DNA from: Heterohyrax brucei
Taxonomy: Eukaryota > Chordata > Mammalia > Hyracoidea > Procaviidae
Direction of reading: 5' to 3'
Assembly: GCA_028571685.1 (NCBI GenBank)
Contig: CM053142.1
Coordinates: 62,955,296-63,019,295, forward strand
DNA length: 64,000 bases
Both the position numbers and the translations under genes were made by a program. Under the pieces are notes generated by a model. The model was given only the letters and a program-made list of their open reading frames with translations, was not told the origin of the DNA and ran no database searches. Shown here piece after piece: positions 56,523 through 64,000 of the stretch (its first letter is position 1; each line of letters starts with the position of its first letter).

Positions 56523-57009
56523 TTAACATAGTCATACATGCTGCATCAGATTTAAGATTGATGTTCCTAATAAGCTAGTTTCCTTAGGCTTAACAAAATT
56601 TATACCTACTCTCGTATTCTACTTAGATCAAACACAAAGTATGATGTCTTCATTTTCCTTTTTTTCTCTTAGACTAAAATTTTATAGCGCTGTGGAAATT
56701 TGGGATAATTAGAACTACCCTCTGGCCAATCTCCTGCATTTGATAGAACAAACCTTTTCTACTTCTCAGAGAAATGGAAATCTCCATCTCTCTCTTATCA
56801 AGTCTGTTTCTATGTATACTGAGTTCCTTACCCCTACCGATGGTTCTGAATATACTCCTAGTGGTTTATATCCTTTGTGATGTCCATGCAAAGGACTCTT
56901 TTGAGCTTTAAACTGTAATTCTGTATGGAGGAATCAGAGTGCCTACGGTTTTTAGATTCATAAGTATGTGTGGTTAAGAGTCTTTGAAAATTTGTTCCCT
57001 GTCCATATA
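56523..57009. other. Intergenic, no gene
   Basis: No recognised repeat or gene. Ends with the TA dinucleotide at 57008-57009 that flanks the mariner derivative. Confidence 0.5.
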
Positions 57010-57562
57010 CGTGGTCTGACAATTAAGTCTATGAACCTGATTGTTGTAAGTACTACATACCTCATTGCTGAATATCACTACAGTAATCTTCATAGTACTC
57101 CCCTTGAGAAACTCTGCAGCCAACACCATTGCCTAATCCACACTTCAAAGCAATTTTTGAACTCTTCCTGAAATGACCATTGCATAGGGTGGCAAATTTG
57201 TGAACTTAATTGTATAGTTGTCTGTGAGAGTTTTTAGCCAGTAAACAAATAACTGTATTGGAACACTCTCCCTACTCACCTGCTCTGACCCCCAGTGACT
57301 TTTTTCTTTACCCAGAGATAAAGGAAATACTGAAAGGAAGACATTTTGATGACATTCAGGACGTAAAGAGTAATACGGTGACAGGTCTAATGGCCATTCC
57401 TAAGAAAGAGTTCCAAAATTGCTTTGAAGGGTGGACTAGGGGCTGGCGTTGGTGCACAGCTTCCTGGGGGGAGGGGGTACTTCGAAGGTGACCGTAGCAA
57501 TATTCAACAGTGAGTTATGTAGTACTTTTTCTAAGATGAGTTTGTGAATTTGTCAGACCTTG
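57010..57562. mobile_element. Mariner derivative with two inverted 3'-derived arms
   Basis: Bounded by TA on each side (57008-57009 and 57563-57564) with matching ends: left 'cgtggtctgaca' and right 'tgtcagaccttg'. Right arm (about 57390-57562) plus the loop is the sense 3' third of a transposase (EHSPYSPALTPSDFFLYPEI, then LKGRHFDDIQ). The left arm (57010-57183) is the same 3' region in reverse complement. An additional end-like word 'gtgaacttaattgt' lies at 57201. Non-autonomous and decayed. Confidence 0.75.
57258..57491 (+). pseudogene. Mariner transposase C-terminal remnant
   Basis: A 77-codon frame: EHSPYSPALTPSDFFLYPEI with the D of PSDFF (last catalytic acidic residue of the mariner DD34D triad), then KGRHFDDIQDVKSNTV and FQNCFEGWTRGW. 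The N-terminal two thirds are absent. Confidence 0.8.
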
Positions 57563-57784
57563 TATGTTTTTTCTTCTACAGCTGTATGTGTTTGGAGGCA
57601 GCCATTAAAAACTGCAATTTTCCATTATCGATTTCTATTTACAAATAGAGAAATGGAAGAATTCCCTCATCACTGAAATCACTCTTTCTCATGCATCATG
57701 AGAGATTTTATTTTGTTCCTAGGGATGGGTAAATTAAGAGTTTAGTAAACTGATTTCTTGATGTGGTAAGAATGTATCTTAGCT

Positions 57785-58275
57785 GCTTACTGCTGCTGTA
57801 ACAGAAATATCACAGGTGGATGACTTTAACAAATGGAATTTTATTCTCTCACAGTTTAGGAGGCTAGAAGTCTAAACTCAGAGTATCTGCTCCAGGGGAA
57901 CACTTACTTTCTCTGTTGGTTCTGGGAGAAAGGTCCTCATCATCCCTCATCATCAATTTTCTGCTGGTCTAGGAACTTCTCAGCACAGAGACACCAGGTC
58001 CAAAGGATATGCTCCAGCTCCTAGCACTTCTTTCTTGGTGGTATGAGGTTCTACTGCTCTCTGCTCAGTTCTTTTATATCTCAAAAAAGTTTGACTAAAG
58101 ATAGACCCTTATCCTGTAGACTGTCCTGCCTCATTAACATCATAAAAGTTAGGATTTGTAATGCATAGCATAATCACATCAAATCACAAAATGGTAGACA
58201 GCCACACAGTACTGGGACTCGTGGCCTAGCGTAGGTGATACACATTTTGGGGGTACACAATTAAATTCATAACAG
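57785..58275. mobile_element. LTR-like repeat, copy A
   Basis: 'ctgctgctgtaacagaaata', 'aattttattctctcacagtt', 'taggaggctagaagtctaaa', 'ctgctctctgctcagttctt', 'gacagccacacagtactggg', 'acaattaaattcataaca'. Same family as 59146-59690. No coding capacity. Confidence 0.6.
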
Positions 58276-59145
58276 AAGGTATAGGAGGCCAGGAAGCTGA
58301 ATTCAGAGTTTGAAAGTATCTCATCCCAAGTTCATAAACTAATAAGTAATAATTCCTCTTTTAGATAATAAGATTACAGCTCTGCTACTGACAGGTGACC
58401 ATGTATAACCACATGATTACAGACTTGTTTTTGCCTCAGCAAGGGCATCATGAGTCAGAGCTGGCTTTTGTGTTTTGCCGTTCTTGTCTGGGAAATATTT
58501 AATATTCTAACTGATCTAGGTTCTGTGGATGCTAATCCTAAATCATGTCTTAAAATTACATAACCCTAAGATTATATCACCCTTGGATGTCAACTTTTCC
58601 TTGTTTCTGCTACCAGTAGGGGAGTATCTAAATCATTTTTAAAAGATGCATGAAAAATGTGTCTAGGAAATATTATGTGTCAGTAACCTAGTTCTATCCC
58701 ATTTTTCTAGTATTACTAATTAAGCTACCAGTGTACAATAAATATTTGTTTACTGAGCAAAGATTGTTCTCATTTTTGAGATGGTTGCAGCTCAAGTATG
58801 GAAGATGACAAGTGGGCAGGCCAGAGAGAGAAGGGGTTGGTATGCTGAGTTCACCCGAAACTCCTAGTTTCTCAGGTATTTCTTTGCTAAGCTGTGTTTT
58901 TCCAAAGTTGTTTCTACACCCTGTTAGGTTTTCAGAGAGGAGAAGGAAGAAAACTATATATATTTTTAAAAATCTATAATTTCCCAAATTAGGAAAAAAA
59001 TAAAAAAGGTAGCAGGGATCTGATAACTAAGGTCAAAATGAAGGAATCATAAATAATAAATGGTATGAGAATGTCTTGGAGGATAAACATTGAGGGGTTA
59101 CAGGAGCTAGAATAAAAGAAATATGAAAAATTCTGGCATAGGGCT
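58276..59145. other. Intergenic, no gene
   Basis: No exon or RNA gene. 'catcatgagtcagagctggc' at about 58446 could be a tiny AfroSINE tail. The 97-codon minus frame at 58694 has no recognised domain. Confidence 0.4.
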
Positions 59146-59690
59146 GTTGTAGTCAGCAGTGCTGCTCTAACAGAAATACCACAGAGTGGATGGCTTTAAC
59201 AAAGGTAAGTTTATACTTTCACAGTCCAATAAGCTACAAGTCTGATTTCAGAGTGTTCGCTCCAAGGGAAGGCTTTCCCCCTTGTCAGCTCTGGAGGAAA
59301 GTCCTTGTGTTGTATCAGTGCTTGTTCAGGGAGCATCTTGGTGCAGGAACTTCAAGTCTGAAGGATGTGCTCTTCTCCTGGTGCTGCTTGCTTGATGGTG
59401 TGAGGTTCCCATTTCTCTGCTTGCTTAAACTCTTTCCTTTTATCTCATGTAGCATGAAAAGATAAAGGGTGGTGGTGCAAGCCATACTCCAAGGAAACCC
59501 TTTACAGTGGAGCACAGAGGTGATCTTATGAAGGGACTTATGGTCCCACCATAATCCTCTAACATATGGTATGGGAAAGTCACAAAATGGAAGACAATCA
59601 TAAAATATTGGGCATCGTGGCCAGTCATATGGCCACACGCATGTTGGGGGGACACAGCATTTCAGTAGTTTATACACTGATTCCAGTCTT
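59146..59690. mobile_element. LTR-like repeat, copy B
   Basis: 'gctgctctaacagaaatacc', 'gtggatggctttaacaaagg', 'gctacaagtctgatttcaga', 'ggtgtgaggttcccatttct', 'ataaaatattgggcatcgtg', ending 'cagtagtttata'. Aligns end to end with copy A in the same orientation, 1.36 kb away. The several open frames on both strands are repeat-derived. Confidence 0.62.
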
Positions 59691-59879
59691 CAAGGTGGTG
59701 CTGCCGTTGTCATCGTCCTTTTCCCAGTTATCCCACCACCATGATCTTAAACTCACTGCCCCCTAAACTTCCCATCCAGCCTTTCCAGTTGCTGTTATCA
59801 GTTTGAGCTAACCTAGATAATTCTTTAAAAGAGATAATACTCAAAAGTATTAAGCGATTTTGGGGTTTAAAGACTAAAA
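59691..59879. other. Intergenic, no feature
   Basis: No recognised repeat or gene. Confidence 0.4.
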
Positions 59880-60190
59880 GAGATAGTTTTGGTTTAAGGT
59901 TTAAGGTTTACTGATTAATCTCAGGGTAATAGTTTCAGGGATTCAGCCAGCCTCCATGGCTTTATAAGTTTGATTTCCATTGAGAATTTGAAATCTTTTT
60001 CACATTGTTTTGCCTTTCGATCAGGATTCTTTTATAGAATCTTTGATCAAAACATTCAGTCATAGGGGCTGAGCGCTATCCAGTTCTTCTGGTCCCATGG
60101 CAAAAGAGGCAGTTGGTTATTCATGGAGACAACTAGGCATGTATTCAGTTTCCTCCTATGATGCCTGACCCTTTACAAAAAATGGTACAA
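59880..60190 (-). mobile_element. L1-type 3' UTR fragment, antisense
   Basis: 'tagtttcagggattcagcca', 'gcctccatggctttataagt', 'gaatctttgatcaaaacatt', 'gctatccagttcttctggtc', 'atggcaaaagaggcagttgg'. Related to, but distinct from, the other L1 3' UTR copies. Assignment partly from memory. Confidence 0.5.
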
Positions 60191-60289
60191 ATATAAGAAC
60201 TTAAAGCTAGATACAAGAAATTGGAAGGAGCCCATGTAAGTGAGGATTCTTAAGCTTTATTAACTTCGTGTTAAATCTGCCTCTGAAGC

Positions 60290-60490
60290 ACGGTGAAGTA
60301 GAAAGGTCTGTCACTGACCAGAATTGAAATCTTGATTCTGTTACTTGACTTTGAAATGTCGGACAACTTATGAGTCCTTCGTTTCTTTCTTTATAGAGAA
60401 AATGTTAATCTTTCTGGATTGTCAGTGAAAGTTAAATGAGAGAAAGTATGTGAAAGTGCCTAGTACAATGTCATAACTGCTAATGTTGGT
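60290..60490 (+). mobile_element. MIR SINE
   Basis: 'acttgactttgaaatgtcgg', 'gagaaaatgttaatctttct', 'tgaaagtgcctagtacaatg'. Sense, diverged. Confidence 0.6.
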
Positions 60491-60519
60491 GATTTTATAT
60501 AGTGCTAAATTTTAGTAAA

Positions 60520-60682
60520 CATTCCTGCTGGCACAAATGGTTTGCTAACCCAACCTAACCAGTGGTGCCATGGAAAAAAGGTCTGGTAATCTACATTTGT
60601 AAAGATTACAGTCAAGAAAACCCTATGAAACAGTCTACTCTGTCATTCATTGGGTTGTCGTGAGTCAGAATCAACAGCAATG
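60520..60682 (+). mobile_element. AfroSINE, degenerate long variant
   Basis: The head is disturbed; 'gtaaagattacagtcaagaa', 'accctatgaaacagtctact', 'ttgtcgtgagtcagaatcaa' and 'cagcaatg' identify the element. Confidence 0.7.
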
Positions 60683-60689
60683 AAAGCAA

Positions 60690-61489
60690 AAAAGTTATGT
60701 ATGGCTGTTAATGAAAAGAAGAACATTGATTATTCTGGTCCTTAGTGTTTAGAGCTCTAATTCTTAGAGTTTGAGGATATTTTAATAATTCCTTTAAATG
60801 TTTCAAGTATCTACTAATGGACTAATATGAGACTTTTATCTATATTCAGAAGATGGCATTGCACTGTCTTCCAGAAGCATGCAATCTAGTGATGCTAGAC
60901 CTGGATTATCATTATTGACTATCAGAACTGAGAAAATAAAACTCTTGGGATGACCAGTTTTGTTGGAAGAAGGAATTGTGGGCAGAGCAGTTAAATAATC
61001 TGAAGGCTGACTCCTTTCTCCAAGCCTGTGATCAGCTGTGGAAGACTTAGAGCTAGAGTGAAACTTAAAGATCGAGTCTTAGCCTCTTATTTTACATGCA
61101 AAATGCTAAGGCCTAGAAAGGATTACCCAAGGTTATTGTCTGATTAGGGTCATATAGCACTAGAATTTTAGAGTTCTGCCTCCTGAGTTCTTCACTTTTT
61201 TTTCATCACACTAAAATCTACTTTTGCTTCATTCTCTCTGCTCCCCCCTTTTTGGGGGGGTCTTCTTTGGTCACCTTGCAGAACTCTATGAAAGGCCACC
61301 ACCTTATTCCAATAGTCATTTTTTACTTAGACTTTTGTTTCTTAACCTGCAAGTATTTATGTGGAATTCTCTCAGTTGCTGAATTTCCTAATTGATAGAA
61401 ATGAAGAATTCAGTCAACAGGGCAGAATCATTGTTTAAGCAAACACGGCATTAGCCAGTGAACAGGACTACAGCATGAAGGAACCATGA
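60690..61489. other. Intergenic with an antisense MIR
   Basis: 61085-61200 reads as antisense MIR ('gcctagaaaggattacccaa', 'ggtcatatagcactagaatt'). A C6-T5-G7 foldback is at 61243-61260. No gene. Confidence 0.5.
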
Positions 61490-61749
61490 GGAAGTTTTGG
61501 ACACCCCAACTTGGCAGAGATGTTGAGAACCTGGAGAGTATCCAGAGGACAGCAATGAAAACAATGGGTGGGGTGAAAAATAAGAACTCTTAGGAAAGAT
61601 AAAAGGATTTGGGATTATTTATCTTGGAGAGGAGAAAGCTGATGGTGACTTTGAAAAAGAGCTTCAAATACAGAATCAGCTGTAATAGCTCTTCGCTGAA
61701 GATAGCATGGGAAATAAGTTAACAGCAGCAAAAGGATTTAGGCTACAGA
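61490..61749 (+). mobile_element. CR1/L3-type LINE 3' fragment
   Basis: 'ggagagtatccagaggacag', 'gattatttatcttggagagg', 'gagcttcaaatacagaatca'. These words in this order match the 3' end of ancient CR1/L3 LINEs. No coding frame. Confidence 0.6.
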
Positions 61750-61930
61750 AGTTCTCAACGTTGACTATCCATTGTAAGTCATCCAGGGAGCTTTGAAAAA
61801 AGTCTCATTGTCCCAGTCACGTGTCAGAGCAGTGAAATAGGAATCTTTAGGGATTGGAGATAAGCATCAATATATATTTTTTCCCTGGCGACTCCAGTGG
61901 GCAGCCAAGGTTGAGACCCATTTGACTAAG
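61750..61930. mobile_element. hAT MER-type element, degenerate
   Basis: 'gttctcaacgttgactatcc' at the left and 'agccaaggttgagacccatt' at the right form diverged inverted ends; the interior 'ctttagggattggagataag' fits MER20/MER58-like elements. Confidence 0.5.
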
Positions 61931-62104
61931 GGTGAAGGTAAAAACTTCTTAATGGCTGAGGATTATGTGATTTGGGAGGGGTTATTAAGTGGGGCTAAGA
62001 TCTTCCTATCTTGAAGATGGTTTAAATATATGATAAGACTCAGCTCCTCAGGGTATTTAGAATAAATTTTATTCCGGAGAAAGGTTTTGATGTGGCAGCC
62101 TTCT

Positions 62105-62290
62105 TCAGATGCAGTGGTTCTCAACCAATGCAGTATGTCAGAATCACACGTGGGGCTTCAAAATTTCAGATGTTTGGGCTCTACTTCACAAACCAAGTAA
62201 AAACCTCTTAGCCCGGGCCCAGACTTCTACAAATGCACGCAGCTCCATCGGTGATTCTGACACACAATGTTCAGAATCACTTTCTAGGAA
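62105..62290. mobile_element. hAT MER20-like element
   Basis: Starts 'cagatgcagtggttctcaac', then 'cagaatcacacgtggggctt', and ends 'ggtgattctgacacacaatg' and 'cagaatcactttctagg'. Typical MER20-like architecture. Confidence 0.65.
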
Positions 62291-62394
62291 AGGATAACAA
62301 GCTCCTAAATTCCTAGCTTAGCGTTAATTTTGCCTTGTAACACACAGTGGGCATTTGGGGGCTGTATACCTGGGAAGAAATGGACATTCGGCAG

Positions 62395-63690
62395 GGCCAA
62401 GATGGTGGAATAGTCAGAAGGATGCTGTCATCCCTCTTAGAACAAAGACCTGAAAAATGAGTGGTTTGATGATATAGGACAGCCTAGGACCCTAATCATC
62501 AAAGACAAAGCTGAAGAGTTGAACTGAGTGGCAGAGGGAAGGAGAAACTATTTGAAAGCAGTGGAAAAGTGCCAGCTGGAGATTGTCAGCACCCTGCTGG
62601 GTCAGTGGTGCACATGGAATGAGGTGAGCAGTAGCGTTCAGGACACATCTCACCATGCCAGGTAAGACTGGGCTGTGGGGAGTCTGCACATGCCCTTGGA
62701 GTGGTGGAAGAAGCAATGAAACTGTGGAAGTTAAGTGCAAGCATCTAACCTATTGCAGCAGGGACATTTACTCCTCTTCCTTACACACCGCCCCTCAAAG
62801 TCTTACAGCAGAGAAACACTTTCTTCCCTTCATCCATCCCATCACTGGCTCCACTGGGACATCAGCCAGACAGAGTTCATCAACCGCCACACCCTGTAAG
62901 CTGGGAACTCAGGGCAAGTTGGGAGGCCCTGCTCCTTGACTGAGTCACTGGCATGAGGGGTTCACAGGCTTGCAGCACCTTTGCCCTAGCCTAGAACTAT
63001 GTGATCCACTTCAACATCACATGCCCTCAGTAGCATCAAACAGCAGAGCACACCCCTGAAGCCTGTCTCCAACTCTTATCAGGCAAGGGGAAGTTGTGGA
63101 TTCATGCCGTCTAACACCACACTGTCCACTAAGCTGGGGCCTCACCCATCCACACTCACCAACCCACACCAGGGGCCAGAGAGAGACTAGTACCACCCAC
63201 TCCATCTAGCCAGCTACAACAGGGATCTGAGAATCAATAGTGCCTCTCAATCCTATCCAACAGCATGAAGTGCTCAAGGACTAACTGCCGTGCCCCCACT
63301 ATATGCTCTAGGTGACAGGGACACACCTTCCACCCAGGCACTTTGGGGCAGCCAACATCCCCCTGCCTTGCTCTGCACAGAGCCCCAACTGCAGCCAGAT
63401 ACCTGTGCCTGCTCTAAACACACCTATGCAGCCCTGCCTGTCTAGGACCATAGCCTGCACTACATTCTTGGTAACCAATGATCTGGACACATGTACCACA
63501 CCTGCACAAAAAGTCAGCAGACTCCTGGGCTCACACATCTACTAGCTGCTCTAAACACCTGGAGACAGGATATGAGAACTTCAAAGACTCTAGTAACCAG
63601 AATAGCTCAATGCCTAGCCTACTTGGGCATGTCAAAATAAAAAGTTAGGACATGGTACGCAAACATACAATAAATAAATACAACTTATCA
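62395..63690 (+). mobile_element. L1 5' region, sense
   Basis: Starts 'ggcagggccaagatggtgga', the typical beginning of a mammalian L1 5' UTR, followed by about 1.3 kb of GC-richer sequence. No ORF1 protein is recognisable. It is the only sense L1 piece in the window. Short frames here have no supported function. Confidence 0.65.
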
Positions 63691-63705
63691 ATGCCTCAAA
63701 GACAG

Positions 63706-63782
63706 CCAAGAAACCAAACCCACTGCCATCGAGTTGACTTCAACTCATAGTGACCCTAGAGGACAGAGTAGAATTGCTCCCA
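63706..63782 (-). mobile_element. AfroSINE tail half, minus strand
   Basis: 'gaaaccaaacccactgccat', 'cgagttgacttcaactcata', 'gtgaccctagaggacagagt', then 'agaattgctccc'. Truncated. Confidence 0.87.
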
Positions 63783-63950
63783 ATATTATGTGCTGTTTTT
63801 TCTATTCCTAAGGAATACAGTAGTGCTGAGCACTTAGTAGATTCTTCATACATATTTGCTGATTGATTGCTGTCAGGCTTCTACCTCAGGTTAGCATATA
63901 AGAGTATAGACTGGGAAGAAAAGCAGAATGTAGGTGACTGTGCATTTCTG
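63783..63950. other. Short unassigned stretch
   Basis: Possible MIR/L2 end ('gctgagcacttagtagattc'). No gene. Confidence 0.4.
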
Positions 63951-64000
63951 TATTATTATTTTATTACACTTTAGGTGAACTTTCATAGCTTAAGTTCATT
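63951..64000 (-). mobile_element. Start of another antisense L1 3' end, cut by the window edge
   Basis: 'ttattttattacactttagg' then 'tgaactttcatagcttaagt', the same opening as the other antisense L1 3' UTR copies. Confidence 0.55.

Noticed and set aside
59315..59677. 120-codon minus-strand frame
   Set aside because: Lies wholly inside the LTR-like repeat copy B. Other frames there are also open, and there is no homology to a retroviral or host protein that I can see.
62395..64000. Possible first exon of the neighbouring gene SLC6A13
   Set aside because: Human gene order as I recall it suggested a search here, but no stretch resembles the start of a GABA transporter, and the GC-richer sequence is better explained as an L1 5' UTR.

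Overview
This is a mammalian genomic window and almost certainly comes from an afrotherian, most likely an elephant-like species. Three things point there: about twenty copies of the tRNA-derived AfroSINE, an RTE-type LINE whose 3' tail matches the AfroSINE tail, and many antisense L1 3' ends of a lineage-specific type. The one protein-coding gene I can support is KDM5A (JARID1A/RBP2, a histone H3K4 demethylase) on the + strand. Nine exons, from 16289 to the stop codon at 40836, encode the C-terminal 723 residues. The JmjN, ARID, PHD1 and JmjC exons lie upstream of the window. The species call is inference; the gene call rests on long stretches of recognisable protein.

Layout. Positions 1-16288 are KDM5A intron, filled with nested antisense L1 pieces, AfroSINEs, an LTR-like insertion (11581-12125) and an antisense RTE LINE (12517-15735). 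The exons are 16289-16427, 20196-20375, 21720-21875 (PLU-1 region), 23917-24468 (PHD2), 24830-24976 (acidic linker), 29571-29730 (LXCXE pRB-binding motif), 31076-31296, 33405-33815 (Lys-rich block and start of PHD3) and 40630-40836 (rest of PHD3 and stop). All exon junctions keep one reading frame. Counting back from a 1690-residue human-length protein puts the LFCDE motif at 1373 and the start of PHD2 near 1161, the positions I recall for the human protein, so I see no net indel after PHD2. The 3' UTR probably runs to about 45.1 kb.

From about 45.25 kb to the end I see no host gene, only mobile elements: a decayed mariner with both ends (47267-48518), a sense RTE copy (49266-50585), an L2 split by an L1, more L1 3' ends, LTR-like repeats, an inverted-arm mariner derivative (57010-57562), a CR1/L3 fragment and a sense L1 5' region (62395-63690).

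Points most worth a second look: a GC-AG intron directly after the PHD2 exon; a candidate alternative exon at 34119 that would interrupt or replace PHD3; the mariner derivative with two 3'-derived arms; clusters and inverted pairs of AfroSINEs inside KDM5A introns; and two L1 3' UTR types that share one half and differ in the other. I found no evidence of a new multi-gene system. All functional statements about KDM5A come from knowledge of the family, and no database search was run.
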